Below are positions 42,501-52,831 of a stretch of 64,000 nucleotides of DNA, in pieces; position 1 is the first letter of the stretch, and each line of letters starts with the position of its first letter. The translations under genes were made by a program, and so were the position numbers. The DNA is from CAVZLD01 sp963776055 (lineage in GTDB: Bacteria > Planctomycetota > Planctomycetia > Pirellulales > Pirellulaceae). The stretch covers positions 62,001-126,000 of the forward strand of contig CAVZLD010000005.1 in NCBI GenBank assembly GCA_963776055.1, read 5' to 3'. The notes beneath the pieces were generated by a model. The model ran no database searches. It saw only the letters and a list, made by a program, of their open reading frames with translations, and was not told the origin of the DNA.

Positions 42501-42628
42501 CCTCCACACTCCTCACAGCGCTCGTCGTCCCCGCGATTTACCCTTGGTTCGCACCCGGGCGCTCCACGGAATTCACCGGCGACAGTTTCGGCCGCGCGCA
42601 CCCCGCCACCCCCGACATGGAATCCTGA
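39506..42628 (+). CDS. Heavy-metal efflux RND pump (CzcA/CusA type)
   Basis: The 1,040-residue protein is a complete RND transporter of the inner membrane, with 12 predicted helices and two large periplasmic loops. The heavy-metal subfamily is indicated by IPIDAIPDMTNIQVQVITEA at the N-terminus, LEGGLLVILVLFLLLGNIRA, and the proton-relay helix AIDFGLIVDSSVIMVEN with its Asp. Monovalent (Cus) and divalent (Czc) subtypes differ at periplasmic Met residues, which I cannot assign with confidence. It is co-transcribed with the adaptor. Confidence 0.92.
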   Translation: MLSRLIDFCLNNQLLVLILVLLMAIAGIYSASTIPIDAIPDMTNIQVQVITEAGSLSPVEVERYITYPIETTMGGLPNIEELRSISKLGLSVVTIVFREDTDIYHARYLVQERLAAAKTAVGDYGDPEIGALSTALGEILQFEVRGRRHSPMKLREILDWEIAPRLRETPGVTEVNSHGGFYKTFEVQVDPNCLVDFGLSVTDVIDALDRTNANAGGGYIVHFGEQRFIRGEALLRTTADIEQVVVRSQSGGVPVLIRDIGQVRIAPLTRQGVVTRDGRGEIVTGMVMMLRGENSRRVVQAAKQRLDEIRATLPRGVDVEIIYDRSHLISRTLDTVLTNLLEGGLLVILVLFLLLGNIRAGLIVALAIPLSMLFATNMMAISGISASLMSLGAIDFGLIVDSSVIMVENCMRQISNRGGRAPHWTIVRDAAVEVRKPTLFGELIIAVVYLPILALQGTEGKLFRPMALTVLFALAGSLILSLTLMPVLASLALPHRLEEQEVWLVRVIKRIYHPLIARTIRHPLLTVGLTLSVVAISIPVAWNLGAEFMPRLDEGDLLVEAVRLPSASLEDAVPMSTQIETILLGFPEVKTVFCKTGRPEIANDVMGVHQSDVWVMLQPRSEWPEDITREALIEQMSQQLTSQVPGVAFGFTQPIEMRVDELVAGVKADVAVLLYGDDMDMLGQTGKEIERVLREIPGAADVKADYQANIPTLTIAARPDQLARHGIEAIDVMDTVSSIGGHAVGQIYEGRARFPMMVRLPETWRQDAELLERVPVKQVDHQPITLGEVCDIRLEESPPGIEHEAGRRRTFVQVNVRNRDVASFVQEAQRRVRTDVELPPGFSLQWGGDFENLRSASWRLALITPIVLLLIWILLYTSFKSVRLALLIFLAVPLAASGGIFALASRGLPFSISAGVGFVALFGVAVLNGLVWVSGAEHLRVDGMAPRIAAYETALVRLRPVLMTALVASLGFLPMALSTSAGAEIQRPLATVVIGGLVTSTLLTALVVPAIYPWFAPGRSTEFTGDSFGRAHPATPDMES

Positions 42629-42687
42629 GCACTCCACATCCGATCGTTCTCCCCCGACCCCCTGGGACGATCCTCCCCTTACGTCGT

Positions 42688-42780
42688 GGGACGGTCTTCC
42701 CAGACCGTCCCGTCACACAGTCTTCCAGACTGTGTCGCTACACTAACTTCCAGACTGTGTCGCCAAACTAACTTCCAAAC
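42688..42780. repeat. Array of hairpin repeats with TCTTCC(C)AGA core
   Basis: GGGACGGTCT-TCCC-AGACCGTCCC (42688-42711) is a perfect 10-bp hairpin. ACACAGTCT-TCC-AGACTGTGT (42715-42735) is a perfect 9-bp hairpin. Two further, decaying copies of CTAACTTCCAGACTGTGTCGC type text follow to 42780. Such repeats recall REP elements and probably mark the end of the pump transcript. Confidence 0.65.
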
Positions 42781-42827
42781 AATACCGACCCTCACGCCTA
42801 CCCCCCACTTTCACCAGAACCACCGCC

Positions 42828-45447
42828 ATGTCCCCCATCCTACTGCTGCTGATCCTCCCCCTCCCATCGACGACTCCCTCCTGGACCGCTGCGGACGAGT
42901 TTCTGCTCGAGCCGCGGGAAAGTCAGGCTGCAGGTTGGCCGGCGGCGCAATCGGTGATGCGGCCGGGCGGCTACTGGTGGTGGCCTGGAAGCGCGGTGAC
43001 GCGAGAGGATCTCACATGGAACCTCGAAACTTACCGGGCGGCGGGCTGGGGGAGTTTGAGTGCCATCGGGATTTACGGCGTGAGGGGTGAAGAGCACCGC
43101 TTTCTGGAGATATTTTCGCCGAAGTGGTTCGAGATGTTCGATCACGCGGTGCGTGAAGGCCACCGATTGGGCGTACACGTCGATCTCACTCCGTCGTCGG
43201 GTTGGCGCCTGGGCGGGCCGCATGTTACGGCCGAACATTCCGAGCGGTCATTCGGTGTGAAAGATGGCAACCTGCAGATCACGACTCGGTCGGACCGAGT
43301 GAAGCGTGCCGGTCCTGGCGGCGAGGGCATGTGCATCAATCCCTATTCACTCGCTGCGGTAAAGTTTCACTTTGACTGGTTTGGGAAACGCCTTGACGAC
43401 AGTGGTGCGCTTGCACCGCGCGGCGTTGTACTACGATTCGTTTGAAAATCAGGGGAACTGGGCCCCGGAGCTGCCGGCTGCCTTTGCGAGCCTTCGCGGC
43501 TATGCACTGGAGGAACATCTCGACGCATTCGATGGCTCGGCCGAGGCGGATCGGGCGCGTCGAGTGCTCTGCGACTACCGGCAGACTCTCTCCGATCTGT
43601 TGCTGGAATGTGTCACGTACATTGCGGAATGGGGCGAGCACCGGGGAATCGGACTTCGCATGCAGGCTCACGGGGCGCCCGCCAATCTGCTCGACATGTA
43701 CGCTCTCGCGAGCATCCCGGAAACGGAAGTGTTTGGGGCCAATCACTTCGCGATTCCCGGGTTTCGCCGCGAGCCACGTTGGTGTCGACCCGATCGGCAC
43801 AGCGCTTTGGTCAACCGCTTTGCCTCGTCGGCAGCCCATGTTGCCGGCCGCGCACTCGTGGTTTCGGAGAGCTTCACCTGGCTACGGAATCACTACCACA
43901 CCGCACTGTCCCACATCAAAGCGGAGACCGATCTACTGCTGCTGAACGGAATCAACGGAGTTTTTTACCACGGAACCTGCTTTTCCCCGAAAGAGACGGA
44001 GTGGCCTGGCTGGTTGTTTTATGCCTCCACTCAGGCGAACGCGCGAAACTCGATCTTTCGCGATATTCCCGCACTGAACGCGTACATCACTCGTTGCCAG
44101 AGTGTTTTGCAGGATGGCCAGCCGCACAACGATCTGCTGCTCTTCTGGCCGATCGACGATCTTTGGATGGCAGGCGGGAATCGGGAACGGCGGTTCTCGG
44201 TCCACGATGCCAGTTGGCTCGAAGGAACTTCCTGTGGCGATGCCGCGCAATGGATGATTGACCAAGGGTTCAGTTTCGACTTTGTATCGGATCAGCAACT
44301 GCAAGGTCTGTCGGTGCAGGACGGTGCGCTGCAGACGGCGAGCGGTACGTCCTACGAGACGATCCTGGTTCCCGCGGCACGGTGCATGCGTGTCGCGACC
44401 GCCGAACGTTTGGTCGAGTTGGCCCGCGAGGGCGCCACCGTGCTGGTGTGGAGACAATTGCCGGAGGAAGTACCGGGTTGGCATGAGCACGCACAGCGTG
44501 CGGTTGAACTGCAGACCATTCTGGGCGCCCTCGCGTTGCAAGATGGCGCAGCGAAGATCGGGCGTGGTCGCATCCTGCTGGGTGAGGACCTGGCCCAGCT
44601 TCTGGCAACCGCCGAGATTGCGCGGGAGTCGTTGGTCGATCACGATCTGCAGTACATTCGTCGTCGCCAACCTGGTCAGGTCACGTACTTTCTGGTGAAC
44701 CATTCCGCGAAGCCGGTCAACGGATGGATTCGCGTGAACGCCCCCTGCCGTTCCGCCCTGCTGATGGATCCGATGACCGGACGGACGGGGAAGGCCCGGA
44801 CCGATGGTCCGCCCAACCGCTCACGGCATTACCTGCAGATGGAACCCGGCGAGACACGTGTCTTGCGCGTGTTTGCGTCGCAAAATGTCGAACACGATTT
44901 CTGGCCGGTCCTACAGCCGGTGGGCGATCCGCAATCGATTCGGGGCACGTGGCAGGTGGAGTTTGTGGAGGGTGGTCCGGTCCTGCCGAACCGGTTCTCC
45001 ACAGATCAGTTGCGGTCCTGGACGGAAGTGGGCGGCGACGAAGCCAAACGTTTTGCCGGCGACTTGCGCTATACGAACACGTTCGATCTCTCGACGCAGA
45101 ATGCCGATCACTGGTTCCTCGACTTGGGCGACGTGCGGGAGAGCGCTCGCGTCTGGGTCAACGGCCAAGCGGCGGGCATCATCATCGCTCATCCGTTTCG
45201 AGTCGACATCTCGGCCCATGTGCGACCCGGCAAAAACCTGCTGGAGATCGAAGTCACCAACCTTTCCACGAACCGGATCCGCGACCTGGACCTTCGCCAC
45301 GTGAATTGGAAGAAGTTCTACGATACGAATCTCGTCACACAGATGTACAAACCGTTCGATGCATCGGACTGGGATCTCAAGCCTTCCGGCCTACTCGGGC
45401 CGATCCGATTGGTCCCGATGAAGAACATGAGCACCATGCCGCGGTGA
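42828..45447 (+). CDS. Secreted glycoside hydrolase, GH106 alpha-L-rhamnosidase-like, one frame break
   Basis: The protein starts with a signal peptide (SPILLLLILPLPSTTPS) and continues with the pattern of large planctomycetal and Bacteroidetes GH106 proteins: WWWPGSAVTREDLTWNLE, GVHVDLTPSSGWRLGG, YYDSFENQGNWAPEL, an inserted domain, and a C-terminal beta-sandwich with ARVWVNGQAAGIIIAHPFRV and NLLEIEVTNLSTNRI. One extra G near 43422 splits it; removal gives LAPRALYYDSFEN and 872 residues. GH106 enzymes cut terminal alpha-L-rhamnose. Assignment is by motif similarity; a sister family is possible. A rhamnulokinase gene lies 10 kb away. Confidence 0.75.
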
Positions 45448-45548
45448 GGTCTCGGTCGCTGGGAAGGCATACCGTGGCGCGGCGTCTGCGTCCGTTTTGC
45501 CGCCAAAGAAGAACGAAGGGGAACGTGGGCAGCGCCGATTGTTCGGGG

Positions 45549-46574
45549 CTATTTCCCGAAGCGATACTCCACCCAGCCGGTGCGGCTTTCGCCCGGGGGA
45601 CAGGTGAGCAGGTGCGCGACATCGTTTTGGTTGGCATCCGCAAGATTGTGTGCATCCGTTGAGCAGGTCTGGTTCTCGACACAGAAGAACGGTCGATCCG
45701 GCGTGTACACGACCAAGTGCGTGAACTCGCGACTGGCATGAAAGGTTACGCGCCGCTCGACATCGCGAAACTCGACGCTCGCTGGTCGCTCGGTTGACAT
45801 GCCGAAGTAGACATCATCCAGCTCTCGGTCGGCCAGTGATGTGGGAAGCCGCAGGTCGTAGGGCGTCCCGACAAGCGGGATCAAGCGGCCGGTCGGCAGC
45901 AGTTGCTCGGATTCCATCCAATGGGATGCCGGTACTTGCAAGTAGGTCTCGGCCCGCGCTCCCTGATAGAGGAAATACGGGTGCAACCCGAACCCGAAGG
46001 GAACCGCTGTCGTTCCCGAATGATTGTCGACTTCGTAATCCCAGCGCACGCGCCGATCCGAAACGGTGATCTTGACGCGTAGCACGTGGTGCAACGGAAA
46101 CTCTGTTCGCTGTGCGTCGAACGAGATCTCGGCTTGCAGCCACGCCTGATCTTGCGCGCTGCCGCTGTCGCACACTTGCCAAGCGGCACTGTGCACTAAT
46201 CCATGAATGAAGTTCTCACCATTGTTCGGCGGGAATCGGAATTCCTGTCCCTGAAAACGGAAGCGTGCGCCGCGCACGCGATTGGGCGAGGGGTAGAGAA
46301 TGGGTGTTCCGAAAGCGACGCCGCGCAATCGCTCCAATTGCTCCGGCACGCGCAGATACTCGACACCATCCACGCGAAGGGACAGCAGATTGCACCCGGC
46401 GTCCGGTACTACTTCGGCAACAGTGGATTTGTGTCGCAGCGAGAAAACCGACCAACCGGTTTCGGCGTCCGTCCGCTCTGCCACGTCGCCGGCCCACGCC
46501 GAGGAAATTCCGGCCAGCAACAGTAATGTTCCGCACAGCGAAAAGCGGAACGCGGCACACAACATGCGAAACAT
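45549..46574 (-). CDS. Secreted aldose 1-epimerase family protein
   Basis: The enzyme family interconverts sugar anomers. The signal peptide is FRMLCAAFRFSLCGTLLLLA, cut after AWA. Catalytic candidates are the two His in NFIHGLVHSAAW and GFGLHPYFLY and the Glu in FFCVENQTCSTDA. ATG 46574 follows AAAGGGGAAG. The 341-residue length fits. Its export together with the neighbouring hydrolases suggests that it acts on sugars released outside the cytoplasm. Confidence 0.87.
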   Translation of the reverse strand: MFRMLCAAFRFSLCGTLLLLAGISSAWAGDVAERTDAETGWSVFSLRHKSTVAEVVPDAGCNLLSLRVDGVEYLRVPEQLERLRGVAFGTPILYPSPNRVRGARFRFQGQEFRFPPNNGENFIHGLVHSAAWQVCDSGSAQDQAWLQAEISFDAQRTEFPLHHVLRVKITVSDRRVRWDYEVDNHSGTTAVPFGFGLHPYFLYQGARAETYLQVPASHWMESEQLLPTGRLIPLVGTPYDLRLPTSLADRELDDVYFGMSTERPASVEFRDVERRVTFHASREFTHLVVYTPDRPFFCVENQTCSTDAHNLADANQNDVAHLLTCPPGESRTGWVEYRFGK

Positions 46575-46757
46575 CGCACTTCCCCTTTGTCCGACGGAAA
46601 ACTCGCTGGCCGGTCAGATCGTCGAACGTTGGCCGAACACAAACCAACGTCTTCGGGCCACCATGGGACCGAGGCCAGATGAGTCATCATATCAGGTTAA
46701 CGGCCGGCCACGATTGCATGCCGGCCGCGGCCCGCGGGCATTCTGACTTGGAATCCA

Positions 46758-48350
46758 TCATCCAGAAAGGTCAAAGCACAACGTCGCTACAGCCCGAGCC
46801 GGTACCGTAATCCGCGACGCCTTTTGCTCACTTTTGGAAAGGCTGGCATCGCGGGACGTCGTGTAGACGCGCACCGTTTCGTCAGACCTCAGATCACAGA
46901 CTGCTTCCTGGGGAGACAGGTTCACCAGGACCACCGCAACCTGCCCGTCTGAACCTCGGTAGGCCGATGCCAGCAGGCCATCCACGGGAGACTGCTCTGG
47001 TTGGATCTCACATTTCAATCGGACCATGCCCGGCCGAACAAAACGCGAGTAATTGCCCAGGACCCACAGCAACTTGCTTTCGCGAACGACTCCGTCATGC
47101 ATCAGGCTCTCGACATGACCTCCCATACGACCGGTGCTGCCTTTCGAGCCATCGTCCAAGTAAACCAATCCATCCTTGAAATCAACCTGCGTGATCGCAG
47201 TCCACCATTGCCACGAACGGGCGTGAGCTAGGGTCAAGTCGTGGTGAATGATGCGGGCAACGTACAAGGCGGTGTCCATCCCGAGATCGCGCCGGCCCCC
47301 GCCGCGGATCTCGCCGTTGCGTTGCAGAATGCAGTATTCGCTCATCCAGTACCCGAGAGAGGGATTCGCAGCCTGCAGAGCGTTTCGCATCATCTGACGG
47401 AATTCCACCTGTTTGTCGACGGGCCAAACCGAGTGGTAGCTGTGAGCGGAAATGGTCTTTTCCACATTGGGCAGGTCGCCAATGTAGAACGGCGATTCCT
47501 CGCTAAAGAAGAAGCGTGCCTGATCATCCCGTCCATCACCGGGCATGCCCAGAGCATCCATGGGCATCGCGGCATGTCCAATCGTTCCCGCCTCGCCGAT
47601 GACAATTCGAGTGTTCAATCCTCTGGTTGAAAGTCCGTGAGACAAGTACCGAACCAATGCGTGAATCTCTTGATTCAGTGCTGGCGTACCCTCCTGCCCC
47701 GGACCATCCCAATTCCATTGAGGTTCGTTAATCGGACTCAGATAATCAAAACCAATGCCGTTTCGATCGAAATGATCCATTACGTCAACCAGGTACTTCG
47801 CATACTCGTCCATGCGGCCCGGCTTGACGTTAAGATGAACGTCCCCCTTGCTGGCGTAGCCTTTTCCGCTTTTGCTCAGGTGGACAGGCGGCGCGTTGGA
47901 AAACGCGAGAAACCGTTCCACCCCTCGATCGCGGGCTGCCCGCAGAAACCACTGCTGCCCGGCCAATTTGGACCAGTCATATTCTCCATCCGCATTTTGA
48001 AAGCATTCTCCTCGGCGCCAGGGATTGCCGATGTCCGAATCCTCTCCTTGTTCGGCCGTTCCAGCGCTCAGATAGAATCGCCAAAGCGATAAACCAATCC
48101 CTTGGGGATTCCCCTGGGCGTCACATTCCTGGCTGAACAGCAAATTGGCAATCCGCTTGCGCTTTTCCAGCGGCCAGTTCTTTCCCACAAACTGGCAACG
48201 CCAGGCATCCGACGCCCCGAAGCCATCGATCGTTTGGAACGTTACATCGGGATCGATATGAATTGCTAGTTCCTCCGTCGCCTGGAGGTCGTTGTTACGG
48301 GACAGAGGCAGCAAGATGCTCAACGCCAGCAGAAAGCGAAGTGCTTTCAT
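46758..48350 (-). CDS. Secreted GH30-family glycoside hydrolase
   Basis: The protein has a signal peptide (KALRFLLALSILLPLSRN) and a GH30 TIM barrel: TIDGFGASDAWRCQFVGKNW, IGLSLWRFYLSAG, acid/base Glu in SPINEPQWNWDG, nucleophile Glu in YWMSEYCILQ, and a C-terminal beta-domain (VVLVNLSPQEAVCDL). Text such as WRFYLSAGTAEQG and WQWWTAITQVDFKDGL resembles endo-beta-1,6-galactanase-like members, but the substrate cannot be fixed from sequence. The 530-residue length is normal. It lies downstream of nothing obvious; the 434-base gap upstream is divergent with the GH9 gene. Confidence 0.85.
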   Translation of the reverse strand: MKALRFLLALSILLPLSRNNDLQATEELAIHIDPDVTFQTIDGFGASDAWRCQFVGKNWPLEKRKRIANLLFSQECDAQGNPQGIGLSLWRFYLSAGTAEQGEDSDIGNPWRRGECFQNADGEYDWSKLAGQQWFLRAARDRGVERFLAFSNAPPVHLSKSGKGYASKGDVHLNVKPGRMDEYAKYLVDVMDHFDRNGIGFDYLSPINEPQWNWDGPGQEGTPALNQEIHALVRYLSHGLSTRGLNTRIVIGEAGTIGHAAMPMDALGMPGDGRDDQARFFFSEESPFYIGDLPNVEKTISAHSYHSVWPVDKQVEFRQMMRNALQAANPSLGYWMSEYCILQRNGEIRGGGRRDLGMDTALYVARIIHHDLTLAHARSWQWWTAITQVDFKDGLVYLDDGSKGSTGRMGGHVESLMHDGVVRESKLLWVLGNYSRFVRPGMVRLKCEIQPEQSPVDGLLASAYRGSDGQVAVVLVNLSPQEAVCDLRSDETVRVYTTSRDASLSKSEQKASRITVPARAVATLCFDLSG

Positions 48351-48784
48351 GACAGTTATGTGGGACGGTGTGTTAAATGATGCCATGGAGTTACGCCATC
48401 GTTTTAGCCGAACCAGACCGCAGCCGTGAATCGCCCAGTCCCTCCGAGCACGTGACTGGTCGCTCGCATTCTAACCTCCCAGCAATCACCGATGAACGTG
48501 GCGTACGGACACGATCTGATTTCGCTTGGCAGTGACCGTATTGAAGCACCTCGTGCTGCGTCACACGCCATAAATCGAGTGCCGGCGGACAAATCCTTCG
48601 ACAGGCAACTACCCGCACCGGGTCATGCGTCCATCGCTCTGGCGATGACGGATGGCCTGTAGCACACCCCTCGGTTGTGTGAGCGGGTACAATCAGCGTG
48701 CTGCGGCGATTGCCGCTCTCTGCCGTCACCTTCCGAATGGGGTCGAGAGATCTCCTCCAAGAACAGCCAAAGGAACGTGCCATC
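48351..48784. other. Divergent spacer between GH30 and GH9 genes, no gene seen
   Basis: No frame in this stretch has family text or coding character. It must hold the promoters of both divergent hydrolase genes, but no convincing -35/-10 pair was found. The right end has AAAGGA (48769-48774), the ribosome site of the GH9 gene. Confidence 0.5.
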
Positions 48785-50638
48785 ATGACGTGGGCGATTT
48801 CTCGTTTGTTCCGCCATCGACACATGGCGTTGGCAATACTCGTTGCGGTTTCCACTGCACTCGAGATGGACGGTTTCTGCTGCCGTGGCTGTCATGTGGG
48901 CCGCATCCACGAGTATGGCTGGCGGAGAGTCCTTTCCTCGCGATCTCCGGGTGGAGATCGGTGTCAACCAGGTGGGTTTTCGTCGTGAAGCTCACAAATC
49001 CTGCGTCGTGCCGGGAACGGAGATTCCGCATTTTCGCGTGGTTCGAACCTCGGACGGCACGACCGCCTACCGGGGCGAATTGGCCACGAAGCGATGTGAT
49101 TTCGGCGTGTCGAGCGTCGGCGAATTCAGTACCGTCCGCACACCGGACACGTACTACATCGTGGCGGGTCCCTACCGGTCATTTCCATTCCGGATCGACG
49201 ACCACATGTACGACGATGCATTGCAGATGATCGTCCACTACTTTGCACTCCAGCGATGCGGTCCGAGTACAACCGGTTACCTGGCACCTTGCCACGTCGA
49301 CGACGGCATTCGATTGGATAATGGCATGCGGCAGGATGTCTCGGGCGGATGGCATGACGCATCCGATGTGCGCAAGTGGGTAGGAGCGACACTTCAGGGG
49401 ATGGTTGGACTGCAGCGACTTGGTGAAATGCCACACGCGGCAAACCGCAAAAGTCAGATCATCGAAGAATTGTGTTGGGGTAATCGCTATTTTTTGAACA
49501 TGCAGGAACCCGCCGGCTATGTCATGAGTCACGTCGGCGGCGATGTCCTGCGCCATGGAGATAGCAACCGTTGGACCGACAATCTCTCGGGATTGGGAGG
49601 CGGCGAGGCCCAGACGGTACCTCCGCTGCCAGGAGGATCCACGGCACCTATCACGATTGTCGGCATGTCCGACGACCGAGTAATTCAAACGAAGCCGCTT
49701 CATCGATCGGGGCAGTACTTGTTCGTTGTGGCCGAAGCCAGCACGGCCCGGTTTCTGCGGTCCGAGGATCCCGATTACGCCGAACGCTGCTTGGCTGCAG
49801 CCCGTCGCTGCTTTGAATGGTGTTCCGCCTCGGGTGACCCTTCCTCCGCACAAGACCTGGGAATGGCAATCGGGGCATCGGTGGAACTGTATCGGACAAC
49901 GCAAGATACAAGATATCGCGACTTTGCCGTGCAACAGGCGCAGCGACTGATGACACTGCAGATGCTGGCGGACGAGGATGTGCCGGTACGCGGCCAATTT
50001 CTCGCTTCTCCCGGCCGCAACGAACCCTACCGCGAGATCAGCCAAGGTTGCTGGCCACTGATCGGCCTCTGCGACCTGGCCGAGGCTGCGCCGGATCATC
50101 CGGACGCGGCGCAATGGCGCGAGGCGATCGCACGTTTCACGCAGGACTACCTGTTGCCTCTGACGCAACGAAACAACTACGGCATCGTGCCTTTCGGCCT
50201 GTTCGTGGGCGAAGACCCCGGCGGCAACCGGCGCATCGGACAGTTTTGGTACCGCTACTTCATGCGACCTGAGCGAGGATGGTGGGTCGGCATTAACGCC
50301 AATCTGGCATCGACAGGCGTGGGGCTCGTGAAAGCGTCAAGGATCCTTGCGGATCCGCGACTGGCCGCCCAGGCGCAGCGCCAATTGGATTGGATCCTGG
50401 GAGCCAACCCCCACAACGCTTCGACCGTGGAAGGGATCGGGCATAATCATCCGGATCGATTCGTCAACGGCTCCGAGTTCCGACCCGCCACGCCGCGTTT
50501 GCCGGCGCGGTCTTCAATGGAATTGGCGGCACCCAGGACGATCAGCCCGACCTCTGCGGCGGGCAGTACAATACTGCCGAATACTGGACGCCCATGGTGG
50601 CCTACACAATGTGGTTGATGGCAGAATTGCAGCGCTAG
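48785..50638 (+). CDS. Secreted GH9 endoglucanase-like protein, two frame breaks
   Basis: The protein has an N-terminal Ig-like CelD_N domain (IGVNQVGFRREAHKSCVV) and a GH9 barrel: GGWHDASDVRKWVGATLQ with the catalytic Asp pair, GWWVGINANLASTGVGL and DWILGANPHNASTVEG. One missing G near 50494 breaks the end; repair gives TPAFAGAVFNGIGGTQDDQ and a terminal NTAEYWTPMVAYTMWLMAEL, in which the Glu is the probable catalytic acid. The start is uncertain. ATG 48785 has a good ribosome site and encodes a hydrophobic leader in another frame, which needs one extra base to be removed between 48855 and 48890. TTG 48843 avoids the break but has no ribosome site. Total about 617 residues. Confidence 0.83.
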
Positions 50639-50781
50639 CCGCCTGCCAAAAAATGGGGACGGGCTCCAAGCACACGCGTGGAAGATCGGAAGAACACGCG
50701 AGTCACCAGGTGGCCTGTCCACCTTCCGTCGATGCAACTTCGACGCGACGGTTTCCCTTGGAAGTGAAAACAGGTAGGCAG

Positions 50782-51974
50782 ATGATCGCAATCTTTCCCA
50801 TGCTGCGAATTTCGGTATCCGTATCCTTGGCGGTTTCTCTCGTCGCTTGCCCGTATCGCATGGGCGCAGGTGCGGAACCACTCGAAGCTCGCGCCGTCGC
50901 CGTTCCCATGCTTCACGTAACCGATCTATTTCGGCCGCACAATGATCCCGACGACCATTGGGATCTCGCGTGCGTTTATTCCTTGGCCGCGCAGGGCAAG
51001 GTTGATCTGCGTGGCATCCTGATCGATTATCCGGATACCGAACGAGCCAGCGACCCCGACGTCTTGGCCGTCGCACAGATGAATTATTTGACCGGCAAAG
51101 CGGTGCCGGTGATGATCGGGGCGCCCGTTGGATAGATCGCGAAGGGTCGACGCGCATCGAAAATGGATCGGATTTTGTCGGCATCCGAGCCATGCTGCAA
51201 ATCATGCGGGATTCGCCTGCTCCGGTGGTGATCAACGTCTTGGGATCCTGCCGCGATGTTGCGCTGGCCGGTCGAATGGATCCAGGACTATTCGCCCGAA
51301 AATGCCGGGCGATCTATCTAAATGCCGGAAGCGGTACGCCGGACATGGCAAAGGCGCACGAACTGGAATGGAATGTACGCCTGGATCCAAAAGGCTATGC
51401 CGCCATTTTCGATTTACCCTGTCCCGTCTACTGGATGCCCTGCTTTGAAGTGGTACATCAGAAGCCAAACGATCTCTTTCGCGTCGCAGAGTATGGCACG
51501 TTCTACAGATTTCGCCAAAGCGATGTACTGCCACACCTATCAACGCGTATGCAAAGATTCTTTGCCTACGCTTTCGAACACGGCCGGTTTGTCCCCAAGT
51601 CGTCGGCCGGTGCATTGCGCCCGAACTGGCTGCGCCGTTTGCAGGCCGAACCGGAACCAGAATTAATGGAACAACTCAACGAGATGGACCGGAACATGTG
51701 GTGTACCGGTGGATTTCTGCATGCCGTGGGAGAGACCGTGTCGCGCGACGGTCAAATCGTATCCGCAGCCGATGCCGTTGATCCAGTGTTCAGTTTTGAT
51801 CCCGTCGAAGTCTCCTGTTCGAATGCCGGTGTAACAAGCTGGACAAGCAGTACCGCACCAACAGACCGCTTCCTGTTTCATGTGCGGGACACGGATCGCT
51901 ACTCCGCAGCCATGACGACAGCACTCCGATCGCTCCTGACGGAAGATAGCCAACACTTCGAGTTGACGAAGTAG
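50782..51974 (+). CDS. Secreted nucleoside-hydrolase-like protein, one frame break
   Basis: The leader IFPMLRISVSVSLAVSLVAC is a signal peptide. The Asp cluster HNDPDDHWDLACVYSL near residue 52 resembles the calcium and substrate site of inosine-uridine hydrolases (usually DTDPGIDDALAL), and APVVINVLGSCRDVALAG matches the strand before the active site. One missing G near 51127 (CCCGTTGG for CCCGGTTGG) breaks the frame; repair gives APGWIDREGSTRIENG and 397 residues. The altered Asp motif and the export signal make a nucleoside substrate unsure; another ribosyl or glycosyl bond may be the target. Confidence 0.65.
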
Positions 51975-52135
51975 TTGGGGGCGTTCGCAGGCAGATGTGC
52001 TGTGACATCCGGCTTTGCCTGCGCAGAGCTTGGCACCCCCGCCCCGTCGTCTCACTCGCCAGGCCAGATGCGCACCCGAAACCGCAAGCGTGACGCGGCA
52101 TTCGTCGCAGCGCACGAGACCCGGAAGTATCTCGA

Positions 52136-52642
52136 TTAGCCCACGTCCCCCTTCAACACCTCCGTAGCCGCCCGTGGGATTGCCCTCTCGGGATGCGGCC
52201 CTCGGAAGGCCTCGAGCACCGGAGCCAGCAGTGCCGCGAGGTCGCCCTGTTCCGCAAGTTCATCCAGCACGTGGTACGCGGCCTCATAAACGCCAACCGG
52301 AAGATCGGGCTGCGTGAGGACCGTCAATAACGGCTTCAGTCCATCGCGGCCGAGAGCAATCAGAGCCTCGGCCACAATCCAACGCATGTCAGAATACTCG
52401 TCCGCGAGGACCGCCACCAGCCTTTCCGCCGCTGCTGGATCGACGATCTCGGCAAGTGATTTCGCAGCCTCCCACAAAACTTGCTGCTGCGGAGTGTCGA
52501 GGGCTATCAAAAGTAGTGGCACGGCCGGAGAACCAATCTGCACAAGCACCGCACGAGCATCTTGACGCTCGGCCACGTCCTCGTCCTCACTGCCAAAACC
52601 GGTCACTTGGTGATCCCCGTGCCTGGTGGTAGAACCTGTCAT
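52136..52642 (-). CDS. HEAT-repeat protein
   Basis: The protein of about 168 residues consists of short helical repeats of HEAT/PBS-lyase type, for example AVPLLLIALDTPQQQVLWEAAKSL and MRWIVAEALIALGRDGLKPLL (each shown only in part here). Such proteins are scaffolds and no enzyme function can be given. ATG 52642 is the start nearest to the repeat region; the frame is open further upstream without ribosome site. It lies 190 bases after the dockerin repeat gene on the same strand. Confidence 0.65.
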   Translation of the reverse strand: MTGSTTRHGDHQVTGFGSEDEDVAERQDARAVLVQIGSPAVPLLLIALDTPQQQVLWEAAKSLAEIVDPAAAERLVAVLADEYSDMRWIVAEALIALGRDGLKPLLTVLTQPDLPVGVYEAAYHVLDELAEQGDLAALLAPVLEAFRGPHPERAIPRAATEVLKGDVG

Positions 52643-52831
52643 GGTTTGATTCCATCTTCTTGTCGTGAAACTGGCGCGACCGCGAGTCTCCGTGAAGAAA
52701 GGGAAGTCGCCGGTTGGCTTTGCGTCGGCGACTTCCCAACATCTCACTTTCGAATTGCCCTAACGCCTTTCGCCCCCACTTCGAGACGTTCTCCTCGAAT
52801 CGGACGCTAGGCACAACTCGTCCATGACGTA

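Noticed and set aside
48391..48855. 154-residue minus-strand frame upstream of the GH30 gene
   Set aside because: It has no recognisable domain and overlaps the GH9 ribosome site and leader on the other strand.
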